This document shows positions 26,100-34,859 of a stretch of DNA of 64,000 bases, piece by piece. Under the pieces are notes generated by a model. It was not told where the DNA came from and did no database searches. It saw nothing but the letters and a program-made list of their open reading frames with translations. The stretch covers positions 5,113,001 through 5,177,000 of the forward strand of contig NZ_CP108370.1 of assembly GCF_035953295.1 (NCBI RefSeq), read 5' to 3'. The translations under genes were made by a program, and so were the position numbers. The DNA comes from Streptomyces sp. NBC_01335 (GTDB lineage: Bacteria; Actinomycetota; Actinomycetes; Streptomycetales; Streptomycetaceae). Position 1 is the stretch's first letter. Each line of letters begins with the position of its first letter.

Positions 26100-26130
26100 C
26101 CGATACCGGACAGAACCGGTCCGGTATCGG
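26100..26130. promoter_or_regulatory. Perfect 12+7+12 palindromic operator
   Basis: CCGATACCGGAC, seven nt, then GTCCGGTATCGG lie between the divergent VOC and WYL-regulator genes, 48 bp and 59 bp from the respective start codons. This is the expected place for an autoregulatory repressor site. Confidence 0.8.
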
Positions 26131-26188
26131 CGCCGAGATCCCACGGGGCTCACCGGGGCTCATGCAGGGCTCGCGTTAGGCTCCGGAC

Positions 26189-27223
26189 ATGTCCCGCCCC
26201 GCCGGCCGTGTGCTCGCCCTCCTGGAGCTGCTGCAGTCGGGCGGCGTCCGGACCACCGCCGAACTGGCCGGCCGGCTCGGCGTCGACGCCCGTACCGTGC
26301 GGCGGTACGTGGACCATCTGACCGACCTCGACGTACCCGTCGAGACGGTGCGCGGTCGCTACGGCGGCTACCGGCTCGGCCCCGGCTACCGCATGCCTCC
26401 GCTCATGTTCAGCGACGACGAGGCGCTCGCCGTGCTGCTCGGCCTGATCGCCGGGCGCCGGGCGGGACTGACGACGACGGCGGACACGGCGGGCGAGACG
26501 GCCGCCGCCAAGATCCGCCGGGTGCTGCCCGAGCGCGCCGCCCGCAGGCTCGCCACCGTGCTGGAGGCCCTGGCCTTCACCGATCCGCCCGGCGAGCCGG
26601 CCGCTCCGGACGCCGGGGTTCTGCTCACCGTCGCCGACGCGGTACGCCACCACCGGCCGCTCTCGATCAGGTACACCGGCCGCGACGGCCGGCGCAGCGA
26701 GCGCGGGCTGCACCCGTACGGGATCGTCGCCCACGCGGGCCGCTGGTACGTCACCGGCACGGACCCCGGGATCGGCGAGGACCGGAGCTTCCGGCTCGAT
26801 CGCGTCGAGGGCGCGAGGACCCTGCCCGGTACGTTCGAGGCACCCGAGGGGCCCGAGCCCGCTGAGCGACTCCTGTCCGGGTTCGCCGCGGCCGCGTACC
26901 GGCACCGGGTGACCCTGCGGATCCACGGCACGGCCGAGCGGATCCGCGCCCGGCTCCCGGCAACGGTCGCGAGCCTGGAGGAGCTCCACACGGAGACGGG
27001 CAGGGACGGAACCGACGGGGACACGGACGGGGCCACGGGCGTGGACACGGCCCCGGGGGCCGAGCGCTGGCACCGTGTCGAGCTGCGGGTCGAGCGGCTC
27101 GACTGGCTGCCCCCGGTACTCGCCTCGCTGGACCGGCCGTTCGTCGTCGAGCGCCCGGACGAACTGCGCGACCTCGTCGTCGCGTTCGCCGACCGCTTCG
27201 CCGCCCGCGCCCGCAGGACCTGA
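26189..27223 (+). CDS. WYL-domain transcriptional regulator (YafY type)
   Basis: The 344-residue regulator has an N-terminal winged HTH (GRVLALLELLQSGGVRTTAE to RRYVDHLTDLDVPVETVRGR) and a WYL domain (HRPLSIRYTGRDGRRSERGL, HPYGIVAHAGRWYVTGTD, SFRLDRVEGAR). A C-terminal WCX region is interrupted by an acidic Gly/Thr/Asp insert (about 268-292). WYL proteins sense small ligands or nucleic acids. TAGGCT six nt before ATG 26189 indicates a leaderless mRNA. It probably represses the divergent VOC gene through the palindrome between them. Confidence 0.9.
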   Translation: MSRPAGRVLALLELLQSGGVRTTAELAGRLGVDARTVRRYVDHLTDLDVPVETVRGRYGGYRLGPGYRMPPLMFSDDEALAVLLGLIAGRRAGLTTTADTAGETAAAKIRRVLPERAARRLATVLEALAFTDPPGEPAAPDAGVLLTVADAVRHHRPLSIRYTGRDGRRSERGLHPYGIVAHAGRWYVTGTDPGIGEDRSFRLDRVEGARTLPGTFEAPEGPEPAERLLSGFAAAAYRHRVTLRIHGTAERIRARLPATVASLEELHTETGRDGTDGDTDGATGVDTAPGAERWHRVELRVERLDWLPPVLASLDRPFVVERPDELRDLVVAFADRFAARARRT

Positions 27224-27281
27224 CGCGGGCGAGCGGGCACAGGGCAGAGAGGGAAGCGAAAGGAGCCACGCACACGGCAGA

Positions 27282-27323
27282 AGAAGGACCCCGCGGACGG
27301 TCGGTCGTCCGCGGGGTCCTTCT
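27282..27323. terminator. Bidirectional terminator between the WYL regulator and ahpD
   Basis: AGAAGGACCCCGCGGACG pairs perfectly with CGTCCGCGGGGTCCTTCT (18 bp) around a 6-nt loop in a convergent gap. Confidence 0.85.
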
Positions 27324-27342
27324 CGTACAAGGTACCGCTGTC

Positions 27343-27876
27343 CTATTCGGCGAGCACGGCCTCGGCTTCGAGGGTGACGCCGACGGCCTGGAGCACCGAA
27401 GCGATCTTCACGGCTTCCTGGATCGTCTCACGGTCCACGCCGGCCTGGCGGAGCACCTGCTCGTGGGAGTCCAGGCACTGGCCGCAGCCGTTGATCGCGG
27501 AGACGGCGAGCGACCACAGCTCGAAGTCGACCTTCTCCACGCCCGGCTTGCCGATGACGTTCATCCGCAGACCCGCGCGGAGGTTGCCGTACTCCGGGTC
27601 CGACAGCAGGTGCCGGGTCCGGTAGAAGACGTTGTTCATCGCCATGATGGCGGCGGCCGACTTCGCGGCGGTGTACGCCTCCGCGGAGAGGTTGGCCTTG
27701 GCCTCCGGCTCCAGCTCGCGCAGGACCTTCGGCGAACGCGAGGCGATCGCGCAGGCGAGCACGGTGCCCCAGAGCTGCTGCTGCGGCAGTTCGCTGTTGC
27801 CGATGACCGAACCGAGGTTCAGCTTCAGGTCCTTCGCGAAGTCCGGTATGGCGGACTTGAGTTCGTCGAGTGCCAT
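27343..27876 (-). CDS. ahpD: Alkylhydroperoxidase AhpD
   Basis: This 177-residue protein is full length for AhpD, with the CxxC-x3-H catalytic site [11 protein letters not shown] (C131, C134, H138) and upstream Glu118. AhpD reduces oxidised AhpC, replacing AhpF in actinobacteria, and has weak peroxidase activity of its own. It lies 12 bp after ahpC in the same operon and is followed by a strong terminator. Control by OxyR is expected from the divergent oxyR gene. Confidence 0.96.
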   Translation of the reverse strand: MALDELKSAIPDFAKDLKLNLGSVIGNSELPQQQLWGTVLACAIASRSPKVLRELEPEAKANLSAEAYTAAKSAAAIMAMNNVFYRTRHLLSDPEYGNLRAGLRMNVIGKPGVEKVDFELWSLAVSAINGCGQCLDSHEQVLRQAGVDRETIQEAVKIASVLQAVGVTLEAEAVLAE

Positions 27877-27888
27877 GGTGGTATCAGC

Positions 27889-28443
27889 TCACTCGCCGGA
27901 GAGGAGGGCGACCGGGTCCAGGGTGTTCTCGCCCTTGGTCCAGTTGCACGGGCACAGCTCGTCGGTCTGCAGGGCGTCGAGGACCCGCAGGACCTCCTTG
28001 GGGTTACGGCCCACGGAACCGGCGGTCACCATCGTGAACTGGATCTCGTTGTTCTGGTCGACGATGAAGACGGCGCGCTGCGCGAAGCCGTCCTCGCCCT
28101 CGATGCCGAGGTCACGCATGAGCTCGTGCTTCGAGTCGGCCATCATCGGGAACGGCAGGTCGGTCAGGTCCGGGTGGTCCTTGCGCCAGGCGTGGTGCAC
28201 GAACTCGGAGTCGCCGGAGAAGCCGAGGATCTGGGCGTCACGGTCGGCGAACTCGTCGTTCAGCTTGCCGAAGGCGGCGATCTCGGTCGGGCACACGAAG
28301 GTGAAGTCCTTGGGCCACGCGAAGACGATCTTCCACTGACCCTCGTAGGTCTTGTGGTTGATCTGCGCGAACTCCTTGCCGCTCTCCAGCGACACGCAGG
28401 CGGTCAGGTCGAACTCGGGGAACTTGTCACCAACAGTGAGCAC
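27889..28443 (-). CDS. ahpC: Alkyl hydroperoxide reductase AhpC (2-Cys peroxiredoxin)
   Basis: The 184-residue peroxiredoxin has the peroxidatic Cys51 in FTFVCPTEI and C-terminal cysteines C164 and C166 (DELCPCNW), the actinobacterial arrangement in which AhpD is the reductant. It detoxifies organic peroxides, hydrogen peroxide and peroxynitrite in the cytoplasm. GTG 28443 is the start, preceded by TAGGAG; longer versions lack support. Confidence 0.97.
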   Translation of the reverse strand: MLTVGDKFPEFDLTACVSLESGKEFAQINHKTYEGQWKIVFAWPKDFTFVCPTEIAAFGKLNDEFADRDAQILGFSGDSEFVHHAWRKDHPDLTDLPFPMMADSKHELMRDLGIEGEDGFAQRAVFIVDQNNEIQFTMVTAGSVGRNPKEVLRVLDALQTDELCPCNWTKGENTLDPVALLSGE

Positions 28444-28537
28444 ACGATCTCCTAGCAGGTCAGGAATTCCCCTTTTGGGGGCCTTCCTGGAGGGTTGGAC
28501 TGGCTCCACCTTGGCACAGAGTGCATTGATCGCGGAA

Positions 28538-28574
28538 ATAGCTACACTCGGTGCCGATGATCGGAGGTACCTAT
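28538..28574. promoter_or_regulatory. OxyR-type operator between ahpC and oxyR
   Basis: Four tetramers at 11-bp spacing, ATAG-N7-CGGT-N7-ATCG-N7-CTAT, match the OxyR consensus ATAG-N7-CTAT-N7-ATAG-N7-CTAT at 13 of 16 positions, with both outer elements perfect. The site ends 2 bp before the oxyR GTG and covers its ribosome site, so autoregulation is expected. Confidence 0.7.
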
Positions 28575-28576
28575 CA

Positions 28577-29542
28577 GTGGCTCAGGCAATCCAGGGCAAT
28601 AGGACCAAACAACCCAGCCTCTCGCAGCTGCGCGCCTTCGTGGCCGTCGCGGAGCACCTGCACTTCCGGGACGCGGCGGCGGCGATCGGGATGAGCCAGC
28701 CCGCCCTCTCCGGGGCCGTCTCGTCGCTGGAGGAGACACTCGGTGTCCAGCTCATCGAGCGGACGACGCGCAAGGTGCTGCTCTCGACGGCCGGCGAACG
28801 CCTCGCGCTCCGCGCCGGTGCCGTCATGGACGCGGTCGGCGCGCTCGTCGAGGAGGCCGAGGCCGTCCGGGCGCCGTTCACCGGCACCCTGCGGCTCGGG
28901 GTGATCCCGACCGTCGCCCCGTACCTGCTGCCGACCGTGCTGCGGCTCGTCCACGTCCGGTACCCCGAACTCGACCTCCAGGTCCACGAGGAGCAGACCA
29001 CCTCGCTGCTGGAGGGGCTCTCCGCCGGGCGCCTCGACCTGCTGCTGCTCGCCGTGCCCCTCGGTCACCCCGGGGTGACCGAGCTGCCGCTCTTCGACGA
29101 GGACTTCGTGCTGGTCACCGAGGAGAACCACCGGCTCGGCGGGCGCACGGACCTCCCCCGCGAGGAGCTGCGCGGTCTGCCGCTGCTGCTGCTCGACGAG
29201 GGCCACTGCCTGCGCGACCAGGCGCTCGACATCTGCCGGGAGGCCGGGCGTACGGACGGGGCGCCGGTGACGACGACCGCCGCCGGGCTCTCCACCCTCG
29301 TGCAGCTCGTCGCCGGCGGCCTCGGGGTGACCCTGCTGCCGCGCACCGCCGTGACCGTGGAGACCGGCCGCAACCCGGCACTCGCCACCGCCTCCTTCGC
29401 CGAACCCGCCCCCTCGCGGCGGGTCGCGCTGGCCATGCGGACCGGGACCGCCCGGCACGAGGAGTTCGGCCAGTTCGCCGCCGCGCTGCGCGAGGCGATG
29501 GCCGAACTGCCGGTACGGATGACGACCGCCGGGGAGCACTGA
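28577..29542 (+). CDS. oxyR: LysR-family peroxide sensor OxyR
   Basis: The 321-residue regulator has an N-terminal HTH (LSQLRAFVAVAEHLHFRDAA to EETLGVQLIERTTRKVLLS) and a substrate-binding domain with redox cysteines C211 and C220 in DEGHCLRDQALDIC, the same nine-residue spacing as C199/C208 of E. coli OxyR. A disulfide there should switch it on. GTG 28577 follows CGGAGGTACC. It is divergent from ahpCD, which OxyR activates in S. coelicolor. Confidence 0.95.
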   Translation: MAQAIQGNRTKQPSLSQLRAFVAVAEHLHFRDAAAAIGMSQPALSGAVSSLEETLGVQLIERTTRKVLLSTAGERLALRAGAVMDAVGALVEEAEAVRAPFTGTLRLGVIPTVAPYLLPTVLRLVHVRYPELDLQVHEEQTTSLLEGLSAGRLDLLLLAVPLGHPGVTELPLFDEDFVLVTEENHRLGGRTDLPREELRGLPLLLLDEGHCLRDQALDICREAGRTDGAPVTTTAAGLSTLVQLVAGGLGVTLLPRTAVTVETGRNPALATASFAEPAPSRRVALAMRTGTARHEEFGQFAAALREAMAELPVRMTTAGEH

Positions 29543-29580
29543 CCCCCCGGCGGTCGCCGCCGCGTCGCGCCACCGACCGG

Positions 29581-31962
29581 CTACTCCGTGCGCAGTCCGT
29601 CCGGCCGCATCAGGCGCCAGAGCGCCGGCAGCGAGAGCAGGGTCACCAGCAGGACGAGCCCGCCTCCCACACCGGTCATCGGCAGGAACAGCCACCAGTC
29701 GGAGACCTGCTTCGCGGTCATCCAGGTGAGCGTCCAGCCCAGCGCCAGCCCGCCGGCGACCGCGACCACCAGACCCGCCGCCACCGGGATCGCCGTCTGC
29801 CACAGCACCGACCAGCCCAGCGTCGAGCGCCGGGTACCGAAGGCCACCAGGACCGACAGCAGCCTCCGGCGCTCACGGAGCTGCTCCAGCTGCTGCACCA
29901 GCATCGAGGCGCCGATCAGCAGCAGCGTGGCGGTGCCGCCGACCTTGACGGCCGTCTGGATGCTGGCGTACCGCCCGTCGCGTTCGGTCGAGTTCAGGGC
30001 GACGACCCGCATGGTGGGGTCGATCCGGGCCGCCGTGTTCCGTACGTACTCCGAGACCTCGGGCACGCTCTCGTCGATCCTCACCTCGGACACCACGGTC
30101 GCCCCGGGGAGGGTTGCCGGGTCGATCGCCCCTCGGGTCGCGAGAATGCCCGTGGTCTCCTCGCCGTGCGGGTCGACCCGCCCGGTGACGGTCCGTGCCC
30201 CGGCCGGCAGGGTCCAGTAGACCGGCTTGCGGACGTCCGGCCCGGATCTGTAGGAGTCGATCTTGACCTGCTCGCCCTTGCGCGCGGACTCGTCGACCCA
30301 GTCGGACATCTCCTGGTCGTGGGCGGGGTGCGCGACGAAGGTGTCGCCCTCCGCGCAGGTGGTGATCCTGGCCAGCTCCTTCAGCGTCGCGCAGTCGCCG
30401 ACCGTGATCGAGGTGGTGGGCTCGACCTCGTCCCCGGTGTACGTGCCCGGCTTCGTCGCGAACACCTCCACCCTGCCGATCACCTGCTTCACGCCCTTGG
30501 TCGCGCGGAGTTCCTCGATCGCGCGGGTGGCGCCGTCGCCGGAGACGTTCTCGGACACCATGTAGAACTGGGCCCGGGTGGGGTCCTGGCCGGTCAGCCG
30601 GTTGAAGTCGGCGTTCATCGCGGCGAACAGCATCTGGAGCGCGACCGCCCCCGCCACCGCCACGGTGATCCCGCTGACCGTCCGCGCGGCCGTCCCGGCG
30701 CTGAGCTGGAGCCTGCGGCCGGCGAGCTGCCAGGGCACCGGGCCGCCGCGCAGCCGGTTCACGCACCCTTCCAGCAGCCAGGGCAGCAGCAGGGCCAGCC
30801 CCAGCAGGACCAGCACCGCGCCGACGACGATCGGATACGGCCTGGCCGTCTGATCCTCGCCCGTCCGCCCCTGCGCGGCGAAGATCCCGAGACCCGCCAG
30901 CGGCACCAGCAGCCGCCACCAGAGCCGCCGCCTGCGGCCCGTTCCCTCCCGGACGACCCCCAGCGGTTCCACCACCACGGACCGCATGGCGACCAGGGTC
31001 ACCACCAGCGAGCAGAGCGGTACCGCGCACACGATCAGCGCGACCAGCGGCGCCGCCGGGGCCAGGTCGGCGGGGAAGACGCTCTGCTCCCAGACCGAGA
31101 GCGAGCCGACGAACGGACGCCCCGCCAGGAAGAACACGGCACCGGCGAGCAGCCCGAGCAGCGCCCCGAAGAGCGCCTCCCCGGCCGCGATCCACCGGAC
31201 CGAGCCGATGTCCGCGCCCACCAGGCGCAGCGCGGCGAGCCGGCGGTCCCGGCGTTCCCCGCCGAACCGCACGGCGGTGGCGATGAAGATGGCCACCGGC
31301 ATCAGCAGCACCACGCCGACCATCACGCTGAGGACGACGAGCAGCGGGTCGAGCGGGGGGACGGGCAGCCCGTTGCCGTAACCGGTCAGCCGGTGGCCAC
31401 CGTTGTCCGCGGTGAGGGTGGAACTGCCCAGGTAGAACCGGAGTTCGCGGGGGGACACCAGGCCCGCGTCGGTGATCGTGCCCTCGACGGCGTACGGCAG
31501 GCGCTCCCGCAGCAGCCGGGCGTCCGAGGACTTCAGCAGCTCGGCCAGGGCGGGGGAGACGTACATCCGGCCGGCGGCGGGGACGTGCGCCAGGCCGGCC
31601 GGCAGCACCGGGTGCGAGCCGTCGGCGCGCATCAGCGTGCCCTGGACGGCGTGGTTGTGGAACTCGGTGTCGATCGGCTTGACGAGGACCGTGCGGTCCG
31701 TCTTCCCGTTGGAATCGGGAGCGAGGGACGCCAGGCTCTCCATCCGGGCGTCGCTGCGGTGGCTCCGCTCGTCCAGCAGGTGCGGGACGGCGGAGGCGAC
31801 GAGCAGCAGGGTCACCCCGATGCCCACCCCGACGGAGGTGAGCAGGGTACGGACCCAGCCCTCGCGGCCGCCCGCGGCGGCGAAACGGACACCGAGCCCG
31901 AGGTCGCGCAGCCGGGCCGGGGTACGGGAGAGGGTGCGGGGCCTGGTGCCGGGGTCGGTCAT
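29581..31962 (-). CDS. FtsX-like ABC transporter permease (two-module)
   Basis: This 793-residue permease has two FtsX-like modules: helices near the N-terminus (GWVRTLLTSVGVGIGVTLLL) followed by an extracytoplasmic domain, a central four-helix block (about 205-425), a second extracytoplasmic domain (about 445-650, two Cys in VGDCATL and TTCAEG) and a C-terminal three-helix block. This is the DUF/MacB-like exporter layout found with PadR-controlled ATPases in actinobacteria, often handling antimicrobial peptides or lipids; the substrate is not visible. Its ATG overlaps the ATPase stop by four bases (ATGA). Confidence 0.88.
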   Translation of the reverse strand: MTDPGTRPRTLSRTPARLRDLGLGVRFAAAGGREGWVRTLLTSVGVGIGVTLLLVASAVPHLLDERSHRSDARMESLASLAPDSNGKTDRTVLVKPIDTEFHNHAVQGTLMRADGSHPVLPAGLAHVPAAGRMYVSPALAELLKSSDARLLRERLPYAVEGTITDAGLVSPRELRFYLGSSTLTADNGGHRLTGYGNGLPVPPLDPLLVVLSVMVGVVLLMPVAIFIATAVRFGGERRDRRLAALRLVGADIGSVRWIAAGEALFGALLGLLAGAVFFLAGRPFVGSLSVWEQSVFPADLAPAAPLVALIVCAVPLCSLVVTLVAMRSVVVEPLGVVREGTGRRRRLWWRLLVPLAGLGIFAAQGRTGEDQTARPYPIVVGAVLVLLGLALLLPWLLEGCVNRLRGGPVPWQLAGRRLQLSAGTAARTVSGITVAVAGAVALQMLFAAMNADFNRLTGQDPTRAQFYMVSENVSGDGATRAIEELRATKGVKQVIGRVEVFATKPGTYTGDEVEPTTSITVGDCATLKELARITTCAEGDTFVAHPAHDQEMSDWVDESARKGEQVKIDSYRSGPDVRKPVYWTLPAGARTVTGRVDPHGEETTGILATRGAIDPATLPGATVVSEVRIDESVPEVSEYVRNTAARIDPTMRVVALNSTERDGRYASIQTAVKVGGTATLLLIGASMLVQQLEQLRERRRLLSVLVAFGTRRSTLGWSVLWQTAIPVAAGLVVAVAGGLALGWTLTWMTAKQVSDWWLFLPMTGVGGGLVLLVTLLSLPALWRLMRPDGLRTE

Positions 31963-32675
31963 ACGGCGTACTCCAGGTCGGTGGCCCGGCCGTCCCGGAC
32001 GGTGACGTCCCGGTCGGAGTAGGCGGCGACCCGCGCCTCGTGGGTCACCAGCACCACCGCGACCCCGGAGGAGCGGGAGGCTTCGGTGAGCAACTCCATG
32101 ACCCGCTCGCCGTTGAGGGAGTCCAGCGCGCCGGTCGGCTCGTCCGCGAAGAGCACCTTCGGGGAGGAGGCCAGGGCGCGGGCGACCGCGACGCGCTGGC
32201 CCTGACCGCCGGAGACCTCGCCGGGGCGCTTTCCGGCCACGTTCTCGACCTCCAGCCGCTCCATCCAGTGCAGCGCCGTCCGCTCGGCCGGCTTGCGGCG
32301 GACGCCGCTCAGCCGCAGCGGGAGCGCGACGTTCTCCACGCAGGTCAGCTCGGGGACGAGCTGGCCGAACTGGAAGACGAACCCGAACTCGGTGCGGCGC
32401 AGGGCGCTGCGCTCCGCGTCGGACATCGAGGAGAGCTCGCGGCCCGCGTAGGTGACCGAGCCGGAGTCGGGCGTGATGATCCCGGCGAGGCAGTGCAGCA
32501 GTGTGGACTTGCCGGAACCCGAGGGGCCCATCACCGCGACGACCTCGCCGGGGTGGACGGAGAAGGACGCGCCGTCGAGCGCGGGCGTCGCGCCGTACGT
32601 CTTGCGCAGGTCGCGCGCGGCGAGCAGGGGGCCGGAGAGCGGGGAGCCGGAGAGCCGGGGGTCGGGGAGCGTCAC
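31959..32675 (-). CDS. ABC transporter ATP-binding protein
   Basis: This 238-residue MacB/LolD-type ATPase has Walker A GPSGSGKST, a Q-loop in FQFGQL, signature VSGGQGQRVAVARAL (SGGQ), Walker B VLFADEPTG with D-loop ALDS, and switch His in VTHEARV. It drives the FtsX-like permease encoded next. GTG 32675 overlaps the upstream PadR gene stop (GTGA), so the three genes are translationally coupled. Confidence 0.95.
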   Translation of the reverse strand: MTLPDPRLSGSPLSGPLLAARDLRKTYGATPALDGASFSVHPGEVVAVMGPSGSGKSTLLHCLAGIITPDSGSVTYAGRELSSMSDAERSALRRTEFGFVFQFGQLVPELTCVENVALPLRLSGVRRKPAERTALHWMERLEVENVAGKRPGEVSGGQGQRVAVARALASSPKVLFADEPTGALDSLNGERVMELLTEASRSSGVAVVLVTHEARVAAYSDRDVTVRDGRATDLEYAV

Positions 32676-33196
32676 GGGGCGACCACCTCGGCGAGCTTGT
32701 CGAGCCGGGCGGTGGTCAGTTCCAGCCACCGCAGATCGGCTTCCAGGTGGAAGAGCGCGTGGTCGCAGATGAGCTGGTCGGCGAGGTCCCCGCCGCGCTT
32801 GCGCTCGGTCAGCGTGCGCATCAGCCGCAGGTGTTCGGCGCGCTGCGCGTCCAGCACCGGGGCGGCACCGCGGCCGGTCAGGATCGCCAGCACCACCTTG
32901 GTGTACAGCGTCGACTGGAGGTACGGCTCCGGCTTCTCCGGCTGGGCGAGCCAGGTGGAGACGTCCGTGATCCCGGCGTCCGTGATGGCGTACCGCTTGC
33001 GTTCGGGACCTCCGTCGCTCTCCACGCCGTCGACCTCGACGAGCCCGTTCTTCAGCAGCCGGGACATGGTCGAGTAGACCTGCCCGTAGTGCAGCGGGCG
33101 GTCGTGGCCGAACTTCTCGTCGAAGGTCCGCTTCAGGTCGTAGCCGTGGCGGGGGCCGGACTCCAGGAGTCCGAGCAGGGTGTGACCGATAGACAT
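32672..33196 (-). CDS. PadR-family transcriptional regulator
   Basis: The 174-residue protein has the PadR winged helix (HTLLGLLESGPRHGYDLKRT, LHYGQVYSTMSRLLKNGLVE, RKRYAITDAG) and a C-terminal helical dimerisation domain. It is the first gene of a regulator-ATPase-permease operon and probably represses it until the transported compound binds. The region directly upstream carries GTATAC/TGTACA symmetrical elements. Confidence 0.93.
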   Translation of the reverse strand: MSIGHTLLGLLESGPRHGYDLKRTFDEKFGHDRPLHYGQVYSTMSRLLKNGLVEVDGVESDGGPERKRYAITDAGITDVSTWLAQPEKPEPYLQSTLYTKVVLAILTGRGAAPVLDAQRAEHLRLMRTLTERKRGGDLADQLICDHALFHLEADLRWLELTTARLDKLAEVVAP

Positions 33197-33203
33197 GCGG
33201 AGC

Positions 33204-33235
33204 ACTGTACACGGTGTGTATACCTGCGGTGTATA
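33204..33235. promoter_or_regulatory. Candidate PadR operator
   Basis: TGTACA (33206-33211), GTATAC (33218-33223) and GTGTATA (33229-33235) form phased symmetrical AT-rich steps immediately upstream of the padR-like start, in an otherwise GC-rich context. Repressor binding here is an inference. Confidence 0.45.
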
Positions 33236-33303
33236 GCTGGCTGGAATGCAAGAACGCCCGAGGCGGGCGCGCCCTCGGGTGCCACTCCGGCGGGCGCACC
33301 CCC

Positions 33304-33564
33304 TCACTCCGCCGGGTGCGCCCCCGCCCCCGGCTCCGTGCCGGGCGCCTTCGGCGGGCGGCCCCGGCGGGCGATGGGCCCCGTCGCGCCGGGCAGCCGG
33401 CCCGCCTCCGCCAGTGCCCGGCGCAGCAGGAACTCGATCTGCGCGTTGGCGCTGCGCAGCTCGTCGGAGGCCCAGCGCGCCAGCGCGTCGTGCACGGCGG
33501 GGTCGAGCCGCAGCAGCATCTGCTTGCGCTGCCGCGGCCCGCGCCCGGAGGTTTCTTCGGTCAC
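33304..33564 (-). CDS. Small Arc/ribbon-helix-helix-like protein
   Basis: This 86-residue protein has an RHH pattern: basic start, strand QMLLRLDPAVHDALARWA, and helix SANAQIEFLLRRALAEAG, which is the Arc-type NAQIEFLLR motif. A Pro/Gly/Arg-rich tail follows. It may bind DNA. Its ATG overlaps the last codon and stop of the SPFH gene by four bases, so the two are co-translated, a linkage common in streptomycetes. Confidence 0.82.
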   Translation of the reverse strand: MTEETSGRGPRQRKQMLLRLDPAVHDALARWASDELRSANAQIEFLLRRALAEAGRLPGATGPIARRGRPPKAPGTEPGAGAHPAE

Positions 33565-34544
33565 TGGTAGAGCGTGCCCGTGTTCAGGACCGGCTGCGCG
33601 GCGCGGTCCCCGCAGAGCACCACCATCAAGTTGCTGACCATGGCCGCCTTGCGTTCCGAGTCCAGCTCCACGATGTCCTGCTCGGCGATCCGGGTGAGCG
33701 CCATCTCGACCATGCCGACCGCGCCCTCGACGATCTGCTTGCGGGCCGCGACGACCGCCCCGGCCTGCTGGCGCTGGAGCATCGCCGAGGCGATCTCGGG
33801 GGCGTACGCGAGGTGGCTGAAGCGCGATTCGATGATCTGGACCCCGGCCGCCTGCACCCGGACCATCAGCTCGACGGCCAGCTTCTCGGTGATCTCCTCG
33901 GCGTTGCCGCGCAGCGAGAGGCCGCCCTCCTCGTGGGCGTCGTACGGGTACTCGATGGCGATGTGCCGGACGGCCGCTTCGGTCTGGGTGGCGACGAACT
34001 CCAGGAAGTCGTCCACCTCGAAGAGGGCCTGCGCGGTGTCCTCGACCTTCCAGACGACGATCGCGGCGAGCTCGATCGGGTTGCCGTAGGCGTCGTTGAC
34101 CTTGAGCACCGCGGTCTCGTGGTTGCGGACCCGGGTGGAGATCTTCCGGCTGCTGGTGAGCGGGTTGACCCAGCGCAGGCCGTCGGTCCGGATGGTGCCG
34201 ACGTACCGGCCGAAGAGCTGGACGACCCGGGCCTCGCCGGGTGCGACCATCTTCACCCCGCTCATGCAGAAGAAGGAGGCGATGACGACCAGGATGCCGA
34301 CGATCACCAGGGCCGCGCCGAGACCGTCGCTGCCGCCCGAGCCGAGGACCCCGCCGACGACGATCACGCCGACCCCGATGAGGACGCCGACGACGGTGAG
34401 CAGCAGGCCGAGGCCGCCCGGGATGGAGTGCGCGGTCACCTCCCGGACCTGCGAGGCCGGCATCCGCGGCGCGTCGACGGGCAGATCGGTGGTGGGTGAA
34501 GGCGTGGGCGCGGACGGCTGGCGTTCGTTGTGCTGTTCGGACAC
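33561..34544 (-). CDS. SPFH/Band 7 (prohibitin/flotillin-like) membrane protein
   Basis: A Pro/Ser-rich cytoplasmic start is followed by two close hydrophobic segments ([40 protein letters not shown]) and the SPFH domain ([20 protein letters not shown] to [44 protein letters not shown]). Such proteins form membrane microdomain scaffolds. I chose GTG 34544. The open frame extends to a TTG at 34601 without a ribosome site. The 315-bp gap to the divergent PBP gene (34545-34859) holds a GTGATATCAC palindrome at 34603-34612 and no gene. Confidence 0.88.
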   Translation of the reverse strand: MSEQHNERQPSAPTPSPTTDLPVDAPRMPASQVREVTAHSIPGGLGLLLTVVGVLIGVGVIVVGGVLGSGGSDGLGAALVIVGILVVIASFFCMSGVKMVAPGEARVVQLFGRYVGTIRTDGLRWVNPLTSSRKISTRVRNHETAVLKVNDAYGNPIELAAIVVWKVEDTAQALFEVDDFLEFVATQTEAAVRHIAIEYPYDAHEEGGLSLRGNAEEITEKLAVELMVRVQAAGVQIIESRFSHLAYAPEIASAMLQRQQAGAVVAARKQIVEGAVGMVEMALTRIAEQDIVELDSERKAAMVSNLMVVLCGDRAAQPVLNTGTLYQ

Positions 34545-34859
34545 GGGGTCCCCCGATTCGTCTGGTTCCCCCGTGGATGCGGGGGAGTTCACTGCTGTCA
34601 AAGTGATATCACATTAACGGTTTTCGCAACCGCGGAGCCCTGGAAGGAGTCGGTTCCTGGAGAGGCGGGTGCTGATTCTCACGTCCGGAAAAGGCCGGAT
34701 CGCTTGCTTTTTGTCCGTCTCGACAGTGTTAGCTGTCTTGGCTGGGCAGAGCTGACGGCAGAACTGACGGCAGGGCTCACGACGGTGCGGACGGCCACGC
34801 CGCCAGGACCGACGGAGCCGCGGGGGACCGACCGACCGAGAAACAGGAGCGACACAGCG

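Noticed and set aside
34545..34601. TTG 34601 as start of the SPFH protein
   Set aside because: No ribosome site, and the extra 19 residues are not domain sequence; GTG 34544 is more likely. TTGACA here was also considered as a -35 element but no matching -10 follows.
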